A stretch of 24,517 nucleotides of DNA from JBMOLK01 sp049325575 (GCA_049325575.1 JBMOLK010000016.1:1-24517); one strand, 5' to 3'. Counted from the stretch's first letter, positions 1-8,503 are shown. Made by a program: numbers and translations. The notes: generated from the sequence alone by a model not told the origin.

Positions 1-43
1 TACTGATTTAAAACAATGGCTAAAAACATTCAACCGAAGATGA

Positions 44-108
44 TTATGTAAAGAAATTTTGTTGGGACTTTCGTCATTCTAAGGATTTCGCTGAAAATCT
101 TTACATAA
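44..108. repeat. Inverted repeat, probable end of another mobile element
   Basis: The 11-mer TTATGTAAAGA at 44-54 is repeated exactly in inverted orientation at 98-108, and the similarity extends weakly outwards (CCGAAG against CTTCGG-like ends). It lies where the DDE transposase reading frame loses its family sequence. I infer that it belongs to the end of a second element or a recombination scar. I cannot name the family, and the rest lies outside the window. Confidence 0.45.
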
Positions 109-892
109 CGGAAGTCTTAACATAACCTTTGCTTTCCGGCGAGTAGGCCTTTGTGTTAACATGCCTTATCCCTAACTTTGCACAAGCTACTCGAAACCAT
201 CTTGATACATACACTTTACCATTGTCCACATAAACTGCATCGGGCTTACCATACTTTAATATTGCCTTTCTGAAGCAGTCCTCCAGTATTGGTAATCTTT
301 GATTATCATAAAACTCAGCGTGACAGATAAGTCTTGTTGCATCATCTATGAATGCTACCATGTAGGTACGTTTCTTACCACCGTTCGCTGTAGGTATGAA
401 CGGGCCATATTTGATGTCAGACTGCCACAGCATATTTCTACCGCTCTTTTGAAACCTCCTAACTGCATTGCCCGTTATCTTTGTATTCTTAAGTTCTGTG
501 GCTCCAAACCCCATATTTAAAAGGTGCCTTGATAACGTACTTCTTGATATATCACCTTTTTTGACTATCCCTTCACCTTCAAGTATACGTATGATCCTTC
601 TTACACTTCTTTCGGGCAGTTCCTGTCTAAGCTCCGCTGCACGATCCAGTACTTCTTGGGATATAGCCCTGGTCTGCCCGGTGTCTTGGCGTGTCTTTTT
701 CAGAAGTCCCTCATAATTGTTCTCCCGATATGCAGCAACGTATCGCCTGAGAGTTCTCTCTGATATACCTTCTCTTTCAAGGATTTCCCGGCGTATCCTC
801 CGTTTTTCTGATTCATCAAGACCCAGAACTAAGAGTGGTGCTATCATTTCATGCCGCTTTAAGGCTGTCTCCAGTTCTTCATTTCTGATCAT
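101..892 (-). pseudogene. C-terminally truncated DDE transposase (Mu/IS481-like rve family)
   Basis: The product has 263 residues. Residues about 25-65 form a helix-turn-helix region (SERTLRRY). From about residue 150 there is an integrase-type catalytic core with the first Asp in WQSDIKYG (D159) and the second in YVDNGKVY (D223). Family members then read SPESKG followed by K-x-E-R-F, which supplies the catalytic Glu, and continue for well over 100 residues. Here SPESKG is followed by YVKTSVM and a stop, so the Glu and the whole C-terminal part are missing. The break is near position 125. An AGGAGGGG ribosome site precedes the ATG. In complete elements this transposase usually sits beside a DUF6431 protein, present here, and an ExeA-like AAA ATPase, absent here. 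The protein is very probably inactive. Confidence 0.85.
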
Positions 893-972
893 TTGAACCC
901 CTCCTGTACTTTTTTCTTAAAGATTAACAGGAGGACCTTGCGGTCACCAGTTCAAACTATGTGGGAATTTCT

Positions 973-1587
973 CTATACATAAACACCTGCCATGTGGTGA
1001 GTAAGCCATATGTTTGCATCCCCTATGGAAAGACTGTTACTTTCAATTTTGGGGAAGTTATCAAGTATGTATTCCAATGTTCCAAATATCTTAAGTCCTG
1101 TAAGTCTAATTTCGTTAATGGTTTTATCAAAATTATTATTCAGCAAAGCTCTTAATGCACCTATTGCCTGGAAGCCTCGTTGTCTAAACTCTTTAACCCA
1201 TCTTTTCACTGTTGAGATACTCGCTGTTGCCTCCACCTGTTCATATGTAGTTCCATCCTCAACATCCCGAAGTATGAACTCTATATCTGCTGCAGAGTAA
1301 TGCTTGTACGGCCTGATAAAATCCGGAAGTATTGCATGAGTTTTGCCACAGTCTACACATATTACCCGCTGGATTACTATCCACTCAATTTTATCATCTA
1401 TATGTACATGCCTGTCGTAACAATCATGGAATACTGTATTACTGCCACATACAGGGCACAAGAACTCTATTCTCTCCAGATATCGTAAAAAATTTTTGCG
1501 ATAGTCCTTAACATTTCGTCCTAAATATGCTATTATCATTTTACAGTGTGTGGAACTTTGAGGGTTAAATGTTGGCGCATTTAACAT
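973..1587 (-). CDS. DUF6431-type zinc-finger transposon accessory protein
   Basis: This 204-residue protein has two zinc knuckles, CPVC (C44, C47) and CVDC (C77, C80), followed by a helix-turn-helix-like segment (about residues 112-137, SISTVKRWVKEF). It matches my memory of DUF6431 proteins that travel with Mu/IS481-like DDE transposases such as its downstream neighbour. A DNA-binding role in transposition is an inference. The first 16 residues are encoded inside a long palindrome and do not look like family sequence, so the real start may be Met17 (position 1539, MIIAYLGRN). Neither start has a convincing ribosome site. The gene appears intact, but its element is missing at least the ATPase and the 3' half of the transposase. 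Confidence 0.75.
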   Translation of the reverse strand: MLNAPTFNPQSSTHCKMIIAYLGRNVKDYRKNFLRYLERIEFLCPVCGSNTVFHDCYDRHVHIDDKIEWIVIQRVICVDCGKTHAILPDFIRPYKHYSAADIEFILRDVEDGTTYEQVEATASISTVKRWVKEFRQRGFQAIGALRALLNNNFDKTINEIRLTGLKIFGTLEYILDNFPKIESNSLSIGDANIWLTHHMAGVYV

Positions 1588-1602
1588 AAAAACTCAAAGT
1601 TC
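1553..1602. repeat. Two-part palindrome over the DUF6431 gene start
   Basis: GAACTTTGAG at 1553-1562 pairs perfectly with CTCAAAGTTC at 1593-1602, and inside it GTTAAATG at 1564-1571 pairs with CATTTAAC at 1578-1585 around a 6-base loop. The upstream candidate ATG (1587) lies in the hairpin. In RNA entering from outside the element it would mask translation start, a device known from several insertion sequences. That role is an inference here. Confidence 0.65.
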
Positions 1603-1639
1603 TTTCCATATCCCTCCCGAAATTCTCTTCGGAAAGATA

Positions 1640-2593
1640 TTAACATATCTGTAAACGGTCACGCAACTTGAGCAGTTCCACGACATTTAGCTCGGGCAGA
1701 AACATCTTAAAAGCAATTTCCTGTGCCTTTTCTGTATCTATTCTATCTAATGAAATCAATGCTCTTCTTTGAACATACTTATTAGAATCATCTAACAGGT
1801 TCAGTAAATATTTTTTAAAACTAATGTTATTTTTTCTCCCTATCAATTCTGCAATCTGCCATCGTGCTTCTGATTGCATGTGCTTTATGCCTTTTTCAAA
1901 CAAGAATTCTAAATCTTTGTCATTTAGGACGCTGAGCCAATATTTACTGCTTTCATTTTGGCCAATACTAATGCTTAGCACTTCTTTTTGCCCCTCTTCA
2001 TTGACGCCAAGAATAATATAAGCGGCCAGTTTTTTTATTACGTTACTGTCCATAACAGAAAAAACAACAGCATCGATAAACACAATAGGGTAAATGCTTG
2101 CCAAAGGTCTTTGTTGCCATTCTTCAATTCCTGGCAAGAGTTTGTTAGTAATATCAGACACCATACCTTTACTGACTTCAAATCCATAGATATCTTCAAT
2201 CTGGTCAGATATTTGTCGAGTTGTTAAGCCCTTGGCGTACATAGCAATGGTTTTTTCCTCTATACCAGAAATATCTTTCTGACGCTTCTTAACAATTTGA
2301 GGTTCAAAAGTACTATCCCGATCTTGAGGGACATCTATCTCCATTTCACCATACTTACTTCGTATTGATTTTGGTTTATTGCCATTCCTGGAGTTCGTGT
2401 TGTCTGTGCGTTCGTAGGGCTTGTAACCGAGATGTTGGTCCATTTCAGCTTCTAACATGCTTTGGATAGTACCGCCTAGCAGGTCTTTAAGCGCATCCTG
2501 AATATCTTTAGCAGACTGGATGTCATACTCTTGGATTAATGCCGCAATAATATTCTTTTTCCCTTCACTCATTAAATTTCTTCTTTTTGCCAT
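1640..2593 (-). pseudogene. IS256-family transposase N-part fused in frame to a HEAT-repeat tail
   Basis: The 317-residue frame is a chimera. Residues 1-224 are a typical IS256/Mutator transposase: MLEAEMDQHLGY, the RNGN segment, GLTTRQISDQ, and the first catalytic Asp in YPIVFIDAVVF (D174), ending at SSKYWLSVLND. Intact members continue with a Lys-Asn-Arg-Gly stretch and the second Asp in ILCADG, but here the sequence switches at residue 225-226 (about 1918-1921) to helical HEAT-like repeats (SEARWQIAEL, VQRRALISL) for the last 92 residues. The catalytic triad is therefore incomplete. The start has a good AGGAGG site. The HEAT part is probably the 3' end of another array gene that lost its 5' end when the two were joined. 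Whether the fusion protein is made or folds is unknown. Confidence 0.8.
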
Positions 2594-2639
2594 AAAAATA
2601 GCCTCCTATGATATATAATTATTACCATAGAAAGCTAAT

Positions 2640-3233
2640 TTACAGACTTTTTTTCACAGTCTCTCCTGAAACTTTTTTATTGTGACTTTCCCCTTCTTCC
2701 TTACTATTCCATTCCCCCTTATAAATCCCCATCTGATATGAATTCCAGTAACCTGTTGAGGATTTTGTTGCATTCTCCATTAACTTCTCCTTCTTAAAAC
2801 CAGCATTCTCATAGCATTTAATCGCACCCAGGTTAAAATCAAAAACGGAAAGTATTATTTTTTCAAATCTTAAATCTTCAAAACCTATCCTAAGTATGTC
2901 TTCTAATGCCAATGTCCCGACTCCCCTACCTCTAACATTTTCATCTCCTATCAAGAACCTGCAAACCTTACCAATCTTGCTTTCCTTATCAAATTCTCGA
3001 AGTTCAATGGTACCTATAACTTCATTAGTTTCCAATAATACTATTCTATAGACAGAAATATTGGAATTACCTCTGGTAACCTCTTTTAAATAGTAATCTT
3101 CAAGTTGCTCTAAAGTCAAAGGAAATTTAAATAAAGGACCGGACCACTGTAATAAGTAATCGGCTGTCCTGCCATTATTCCAAGCAATAATTTTCATCAA
3201 ATCTTCTTCCTTCAGTAAATCAAGTCTTATCAT
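2640..3233 (-). CDS. GNAT-family N-acetyltransferase (RimJ/RimL-like)
   Basis: This 197-residue protein should transfer an acetyl group from acetyl-CoA. The acetyl-CoA-binding motif A is visible as RGRGVG (residues 101-106), followed by the usual helix (LALEDIL), the strand with KIILSVFDFN, and the NxGAxxCYENAGF segment characteristic of the RimJ/RimL type. The substrate cannot be told. I chose the ATG at 3233 because GGAGG lies 5 bases before it; the GTG at 3245 further up overlaps that ribosome site. The charged tail after about residue 175 is unlike the family, and the last codons resemble an IS256 end (GTAAATTA), so the native C-terminus may have been replaced when the neighbouring element inserted. 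Confidence 0.8.
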   Translation of the reverse strand: MIRLDLLKEEDLMKIIAWNNGRTADYLLQWSGPLFKFPLTLEQLEDYYLKEVTRGNSNISVYRIVLLETNEVIGTIELREFDKESKIGKVCRFLIGDENVRGRGVGTLALEDILRIGFEDLRFEKIILSVFDFNLGAIKCYENAGFKKEKLMENATKSSTGYWNSYQMGIYKGEWNSKEEGESHNKKVSGETVKKSL

Positions 3234-3279
3234 TCCAACCTCCACAAAAAGTTGTGCTGCACTCCAGTATCTATACTTA

Positions 3280-3603
3280 TCAAACTGTTGCTCTTAATAT
3301 GTCATTAAATATCTTTGTTACCTTAGCATAACCAACTAATCTCCCACCTTCTTGAATCCGTATTATCTTACCTTCCCACAAGCATTCTGAATATGCTTCA
3401 GGAGTAACAAAAGTAATTGTACCCAATGCAGATTCACCAAGAGCAATACTTTCAGTATTGTAATAATGATGTATTCCTGTTGTGAGATAATCATCTTTTA
3501 CTAAATGAGCAGGTCTGTAACCTGTGAAAAAAGGTTGAGTTATACAGCCACCATCTTCAGGCTTAAGAGCAGTTATTATTGCTTCTATATCAGGTTCTCT
3601 CAT
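3280..3603 (-). CDS. Small beta-barrel protein like EF-Tu domain III
   Basis: The product has 107 residues and shows the pattern of the C-terminal domain of translational GTPases such as EF-Tu: an early beta strand (IEAIITAL), a Gly-rich turn before FFTGYRP (26-31), ALGTITFVTPEAY in the middle and GGRLVGYAKVTKIF (86-99) near the end. It has no GTPase domain. Stand-alone proteins of this type occur among immunity-like gene arrays. A role as a decoy or protector of a translation factor is only a guess. A GGGA element precedes the ATG. No membrane segment or signal peptide is visible. Confidence 0.6.
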   Translation of the reverse strand: MREPDIEAIITALKPEDGGCITQPFFTGYRPAHLVKDDYLTTGIHHYYNTESIALGESALGTITFVTPEAYSECLWEGKIIRIQEGGRLVGYAKVTKIFNDILRATV

Positions 3604-3638
3604 ATTTATCCCTATCTCTAATTATAAATTTTACTGGT

Positions 3639-4106
3639 TTAAATCTCTCTAAAAAACCTGACTATTTCCATGTGTTTTTTAGAAAGAACTTTTCTAAATT
3701 CAACATTACTTGCAATTACTTCTATCCAATTTTTATTGCTTTCAATAATATAATGTTTGTATTCTCGGAAATCATAATCTCTCCAATTAGTGCCTTCAAC
3801 CTGTTCACGCTTTTCATAAAGTTCTTTTAACCATCTTGAAGAGGAAATTTGCAAATAATATCCTAAATAATCATGCTCATCGACTTTTGGTTAAAATTTA
3901 CATTTGGTAAACCTTTCAGTTTTAACAGCCCAAATTCCTGAAAAGTGTAAACAGCCAATGTGCTCCGTATCTTCTTTAAACTCATTATTCCATATCCTAA
4001 AATAAGCCCATATTTCATCTCTTATATATCTCGCAAGAACATAACATTGTGGGTCTTGATGAACTGGCAAAGGAATAGGAACGGCGTGGTCATACATATT
4101 ATCCAT
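3639..4106 (-). pseudogene. Immunity-array-type hypothetical gene with an in-frame stop
   Basis: Two halves in the same frame, 4106-3894 and 3890-3642, are separated only by a TAA at 3891-3893. Read through, the gene has 156 codons including the terminator and is continuous, with YDHAVPIPLP near the start and WAYFRIWNNEF and ASNVEFRKVL further on. The 12 codons after the stop (PKVDEHDYLGYY) read as normal protein, which argues that one TAT-to-TAA-like change broke a working gene. The start at 4106 has a good GGAGG site 5 bases away, and the second half has only a TTG (3854) for re-initiation. I do not recognise a named family. Acidic and aromatic-rich, with no membrane segment, it fits the cytosolic small proteins around it. 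Confidence 0.7.
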
Positions 4107-4151
4107 TCATACCTCCCAAACTAAAAGTCTATTAAAATACGTCTTTTATCT

Positions 4152-4484
4152 CTACTGTTCATTTTTAAGCATATATTGCAGGTGGTCTGGAATCATACAG
4201 TTATTAATCCAATCGTTTAAATCTTTATACAATTTCGTCCTTGGGAAACTTAGATTTTCTTCTCTCATCTTGGAATAGGTTAGATGTACTACCGCATAAT
4301 TAAAATCCGAGTCGTGTACCCGAAACAAAAAGTCATCACAATCATATCTTCTACCGATTGCAGTAACTTTTCTCCCTCGCAAGATATGTTGTTCACCTAC
4401 TTCAATATAAAGTTCCTGTTCAAAAGAATTTGACTCTGTACACAGACAACCCCATGGCTCTAATCAATTTATATTCATATTCAT
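4152..4484 (-). pseudogene. Immunity-array-type hypothetical gene with an early in-frame TGA
   Basis: From the ATG at 4484 (G-rich ribosome site just upstream) the frame reads MNMNIN, then TGA at 4464-4466, then LEPWGCLC and a continuous 103-residue protein to the TAG at 4152. The part before position 4382 is conserved-looking protein, with EPWGCLC, FEQELYIEVGE and later GRRYDCDDFLFRV, NYAVVHLTYS and CMIPDH. The first visible alternative start, TTG at 4382, would drop about a third of it. I conclude that one base change at codon 7 inactivated the gene, although weak initiation at the TTG (AGGTGA about 10 bases upstream) cannot be excluded. The function is unknown. Confidence 0.65.
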
Positions 4485-4603
4485 AGTGCCCCCACACCTT
4501 TTACTGTCTATATTCTACTCAATATATGTTTTCCATCATTTAACTAACGAGTCTTTAACTCAGTATTCTCTGCTGTAATCAGAATTTACTATTATAAGTA
4601 CTT

Positions 4604-4933
4604 CTACTCCCTTTTTATAATAATATCTCCTGGTGATAAAAACACTTTTTTACCCTCAAATTTTAACTCACTCCAAAACTTCTTATCCTCTGTTTCACAA
4701 TCATCAACTATTCTATAATCAGAAAAATAGCCAGTACCCACTGGCAAAGGCAACTCAAACACACTGTACTTTTCTTTATTATCACTAAACAAATCATACT
4801 TCATGCAAAATTCTAAGCATGATATTGCCCTATCCAACTCTAATTTTGTTTTCAGGAATTCCTTCTTACCTTGTTTTAACTCCATAATTACAGAATCTCT
4901 CAATTCTCGAAGTTTATTTATAACATAATCCAT
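4604..4933 (-). CDS. Hypothetical small cytosolic protein
   Basis: This 109-residue protein is not recognised. Residues 1-45 look helical and charged (LRELRDSVIMELKQGKKEF). The rest looks like beta strands, with a proline-rich segment (ELPLPVGTGYF) and an Ile-rich end (PGDIIIKRE). There is no signal peptide or membrane segment. A clear AGGGGA ribosome site precedes the ATG. It lies 30 bases downstream of the stop of the 4964-5503 gene on the same strand, so the two are probably co-transcribed. By context it could be an immunity protein. Confidence 0.6.
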   Translation of the reverse strand: MDYVINKLRELRDSVIMELKQGKKEFLKTKLELDRAISCLEFCMKYDLFSDNKEKYSVFELPLPVGTGYFSDYRIVDDCETEDKKFWSELKFEGKKVFLSPGDIIIKRE

Positions 4934-4963
4934 ACTGTTTCCCCTATAATTTGTTTATAAAAG

Positions 4964-5503
4964 TTATAACCTTCTAATCATATCACTATTATTGTATTTT
5001 GTAACAACATCCTCTAACTTCGGAAGAACATACTCTCTAAAACTTTCAACACCCTTACCGCTATAGAATAAACTTCTATATTCAGTATCACCTATCTCAT
5101 AGTGCTCGTATAAATGAATATCAAACAAAAAGTCTTTAGGATGACTATCTTTAGGAACTATATAGCAATGATATGTTATACCTTCATCCTTAATAATTGC
5201 TATTAACTCTTCCCATGTATCTGGGCTGTACCAATGAATTCTTCTCAATTCCTTTTTATTAAATGGACCACACTCTTCCTCTGTAATAAACAAAGGCTTT
5301 TTATCAGTTAAAACAAATTTCTTATATTCAACTATATTCCCATACTTTTTACTCATTTCTTCCAATCTTTTAAAATCTCTCTCATTAGGCTCAAGCCAAG
5401 TAAATAGAATTAACTGATTATCGTTTCTAAAGCATTCTATTAGTTCTGCCTGGATTTCTGGTAACATGGGAACATCAACAACACATTTCTCTAAGAGATA
5501 CAT
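4964..5503 (-). CDS. Hypothetical small cytosolic protein
   Basis: The product has 179 residues and no recognised family. It reads as a mixed alpha/beta protein with no membrane segment: a first part with LILFTWLEPNERDFKRL, then YKKFVLTDKKPLFI and an aromatic centre (RRIHWYSPDTWEEL, YHCYIVPKD). I chose ATG at 5503 because AGGAG sits 8 bases upstream. The TTG two codons earlier would overlap that site. Its neighbours are equally small, unrelated and on the same strand, which is the only hint to an immunity-like role. Confidence 0.6.
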   Translation of the reverse strand: MYLLEKCVVDVPMLPEIQAELIECFRNDNQLILFTWLEPNERDFKRLEEMSKKYGNIVEYKKFVLTDKKPLFITEEECGPFNKKELRRIHWYSPDTWEELIAIIKDEGITYHCYIVPKDSHPKDFLFDIHLYEHYEIGDTEYRSLFYSGKGVESFREYVLPKLEDVVTKYNNSDMIRRL

Positions 5504-5607
5504 ATACAATTCTCCTTTTGCCTATTTTACCTTATCCGTTCCTTTTGTTTCCATCAATGTGTTAGTACACAACCTTTGTGTTTTGTATTTAATACGACAA
5601 CAATTTT

Positions 5608-5949
5608 TTAAGAACCTTTAATCTGCCCCAACAGTTCATAATCGCATTGTAACTCCATCTTCATATATCCATTCCATCCTCTATCAAGCCCCAAAAGTAT
5701 TAGTTTACGTGCCCATTGAGGCAAATTAAGGTTTATACCTTTTGTACCTACATTCAAAGTATTTCCAATGATGTAATCCGCTTCTGTTTTTATTGTAATT
5801 ACAAGAGGAGTATTTTTATTCTTCTCTATATATGCTTTAAAGCATGAAATACATGCTAAACCGTATTCATGTTCTCCTTGATATTTATAAGTAAATCTAT
5901 AATAATATGTTTCGTTATTAATTGTTATTCTACGCAATTTATTTTTCAT
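5608..5949 (-). CDS. Hypothetical small protein of immunity-array type
   Basis: This 113-residue protein starts with a basic beta-rich segment (KLRRITINNETYYYR), continues with a strand pair (TPLVITIKTEADY, GNTLNVGTKGINLNL) and ends with a helix (ARKLILLGLDRGWNG) and ELLGQIKG. I have seen similar unnamed proteins repeated in clostridial toxin-immunity arrays, but cannot give a family name. Start: AAGG lies about 7 bases before the ATG. No catalytic motif, signal peptide or membrane segment is visible. Confidence 0.6.
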   Translation of the reverse strand: MKNKLRRITINNETYYYRFTYKYQGEHEYGLACISCFKAYIEKNKNTPLVITIKTEADYIIGNTLNVGTKGINLNLPQWARKLILLGLDRGWNGYMKMELQCDYELLGQIKGS

Positions 5950-6160
5950 AATGATTACCTTATTAACTCCTAAAAACTTACTATCATCAACAGTAGTATC
6001 AAGATTTCTCCACCATCAAATAGTGAATGTAGATGAGTTTATATAGACTCTTCCATTATGTAATCGTACAGAATAGACAATAAGTCCGCTTTATAAAACA
6101 AATTCCAATAAATCAAACTTACCACTTATATCTTTCTACTTTAAACTACCCTTTAATATA

Positions 6161-7035
6161 TTAGTCAAACTCCTCTTGCAGCCCTTGCAAGTCCAATTTA
6201 TCATAATTCGCACAAACACGGATAAGTTCATCCCGTACTTCCATCAACGCAAACCCCAAAAGGTTTAACCCTTTCCATTCCAAAGGATTTTCTATATTCT
6301 CGTCATCAGCCGCCATTCCTATTCCCCATATTTTATCGTAAGGACTGGCTTCAACAAGCACACGATTTTTTGTCCCGATTAAAAACTGCCTCTGTCCTTC
6401 ATTTTGTAGAAACTTTGCATAATTACCGTTGAGAATTATGGAGTACCGTTTTTTCTTCCATACCTCTTCATCAAAATTCCTGACTTTCCTCCCCAACTCC
6501 TTAATCTGCTTGGGGTGCTTGCTTTGTAATATCTCTTTTAATATCTCTTCATCTTTAAAAAGCCTTGCTTTTTCAGCCATCATATACTGCTCCATACAGC
6601 AGTAATTGTTTGTATCAATCTTAAAATCAGACTTCCACCATTGGCTTAAGCAGGTTTTTGTAATACTACCATCAACAGAAGGTTGGTGTCCCAGATAAAC
6701 AGATACTTAATCTTTTTACCTGCCCGAAAATCCTTTTGTAATTTATCAATTGAATACTTCATATTACCGTCTTTATTCCAGAGAAGAAAGCGACCATCAT
6801 ATAGGTCTTTTTCATCTTCACCATCTTTGTACCAACCGAGCCACCCTTTGGGTGTGGGAAACAATCGCTGAAACTGCTTCTTTTCATCTTCAGTCAAGGC
6901 AAAATACCAATCAATAAATTCATATATGTAATCTTCTCCATACCCCATTCTCCAACCAATGCTGCCATTTCTTATATGTGGATACATAAGCCATGGAGGA
7001 GCCATCGGATTGTTTATATCATATTTATTCTTCAC
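6161..7035 (-). pseudogene. NADAR-domain protein split by a 1-base deletion
   Basis: Two frames, 7035-6646 and the lower one ending at 6161, are one gene broken near 6690-6692 (CCC on the plus strand, probably once CCCC). The upper frame ends in KKIKYLFIWD. In the lower frame the sequence continues GHQPSVDG, LSQWW and CCMEQYMMAEKA before its first ATG at 6595, exactly the order of a NADAR domain (KYLFFWGHQPS...SQWW...EQYMMAEKA). With one base restored the gene is 291 codons plus stop. The N-terminal ~90 residues are a separate domain (GWRMGYGED, LFPTPKGWLGWY), and the NADAR domain fills the rest, ending with WGIGM and LNLLGFALMEVRD. NADAR proteins remove ADP-ribose or act on ADP-ribose derivatives and serve as antidotes to ADP-ribosylating toxins such as DarT1. 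Start is GTG with AGGAGG upstream. Confidence 0.85.
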
Positions 7036-7208
7036 TTTCTTCCCTCCTTTTCAAACTAAACAACCTTTCCCTCAAATCACTTAGGGATTATAGAATAAAA
7101 ATCCCAGAAACTAACATTAATCTTCTGAATAAACTCAACATTTACCCAACCCTTTTTGCTCTAATATACACTGAGAAAAAGGCTGAAGAATAGAATGTGA
7201 AAATCACG

Positions 7209-7667
7209 TTATAAAGGTGATAAAGTCTTTTTCATTCCGATACAATAAAACTCATAAGCCATTTTTGCAAACTTTTCTCCTTCAACTTCATAAAATTCAC
7301 TATCTGTTTCAACAAGTATCTTATCATCTTCTTCGGATAAATATTGAGGTATATCCCAGTATGTTTCTAACCGAGAATCCTCTTTAAATTTTTCAAAGAC
7401 ATTCTTGTATGTATTGTGTAATAAATTCAATAGGGAATTATTCCCCATACGTTGTAATCCACGCATTGCATACCAATAGCATTCATATCCCCAATTACAG
7501 AAAAACTGTAGAAATCCTCCATTGTACATATCAACAAGTAACTTCCATTGAGCAGCAATTTCTTGCTCGTCTTGGTCTAACTTGTTCCAATCTCCGCCTG
7601 CATCATATTCAAGTTTCTCACAAAACTGAATAGAGTAATTATCCCACAAATCAACATAATCAGTCAT
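7209..7667 (-). CDS. DMP19-like (DUF4375) protein
   Basis: This 152-residue acidic protein carries the DUF4375 signature: an entry helix, then VDMYNGGFLQFFCNWG (residues 46-60) and YAMRGLQRMG, followed by a helix and an acidic C-terminal half (LSEEDDKILVETDSEF). The family includes the DNA-mimic protein DMP19, and members are common beside polymorphic toxin genes, where they are thought to act as immunity proteins. A specific target cannot be assigned. The AGGGGG ribosome site before the ATG is strong. It is full length for the family and cytosolic by appearance. Confidence 0.75.
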   Translation of the reverse strand: MTDYVDLWDNYSIQFCEKLEYDAGGDWNKLDQDEQEIAAQWKLLVDMYNGGFLQFFCNWGYECYWYAMRGLQRMGNNSLLNLLHNTYKNVFEKFKEDSRLETYWDIPQYLSEEDDKILVETDSEFYEVEGEKFAKMAYEFYCIGMKKTLSPL

Positions 7668-7709
7668 AATAACCCCCTGAAAATTATATGGATTTCCTGC
7701 GTTAGCATT

Positions 7710-8315
7710 TTAGTATTTAATGTCTTTAAAAATGTTTCTATATCTCAGATATTTGTCATGATTTATTTTTGGTAAAACATCATAAAAAATCGAACGTGTA
7801 AGATAATCGTTTCCCTTATTGTGTTGGTAACATTCAGAGACCTTAAATAGAAATTCTAGAACCACTTCTTCAGTATATGATGAAAAATCTCCTATCTCAC
7901 TATAAAGCGATAGAACTCCTATGGTTATGCTATTTGGATTTTTAACATCCATGTTTAATAATATATCCCTGAATACTGTGGCTTTATTTTGTTCTATTTT
8001 AAGCAGTAACCTTATGTACTTGTATGGGATTGAAGCGTCTACACTATAATCCCGAAACATCATGTAAAGAAGTATAGGATAAAACTCTGCAATAATTACG
8101 TTTTCCTCAAAAATATCACTTATAACCCCTAATGCTTTCAAAGCATTGTTTTTATTGAAATTATGAAAATGTTTTCGATAATAATCAAGTACTTTTCTTA
8201 TTCTATCTGGTTGCCTTGTAATTCTACTTATCCTTCGATAATATATATCCCAATTAAAATTATCATCGTGCATACGCTTTATAGTATCATCAAGGAATTC
8301 ATTAATATCAAACAT
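7710..8315 (-). CDS. Hypothetical all-helical protein
   Basis: The product has 201 residues, no recognised family and a strongly helical look throughout. It has repeated hydrophobic-charged helices of 15-20 residues (RIRKVLDYYRKHF, ALKALGVISDIFE, PYKYIRLLLKIEQ, EEVVLEFLFKVSE), which suggests a HEAT-like or other alpha-solenoid scaffold. There is no signal peptide or membrane segment. AGAGGTGAG precedes the ATG. It stands between the DUF4375 gene and the 8504-8854 gene on the same strand, so immunity function is a contextual guess only. Confidence 0.55.
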   Translation of the reverse strand: MFDINEFLDDTIKRMHDDNFNWDIYYRRISRITRQPDRIRKVLDYYRKHFHNFNKNNALKALGVISDIFEENVIIAEFYPILLYMMFRDYSVDASIPYKYIRLLLKIEQNKATVFRDILLNMDVKNPNSITIGVLSLYSEIGDFSSYTEEVVLEFLFKVSECYQHNKGNDYLTRSIFYDVLPKINHDKYLRYRNIFKDIKY

Positions 8316-8503
8316 ATCTCACCTCTTTAACTCCAATTCTTACAATCTAACGGTATCTTCTGTTAACCCATAAGTCAACGTAGGAATAAACAATATGTTC
8401 ATGAAGCATCCCGACTTCTTGCTTGCATCACCAGCACTGCATTATTTTCATGACGCACCTAATTATCTCTAATTATTTCTCTTGCGTTCTTACTTAAAGT
8501 AAC

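Noticed and set aside
5950..6160. Possible gene remnant on the minus strand (GRVYINSSTFTI and following codons)
   Set aside because: The frame has stops at both sides and I recognise no family; it may be chance reading in AT-rich spacer.
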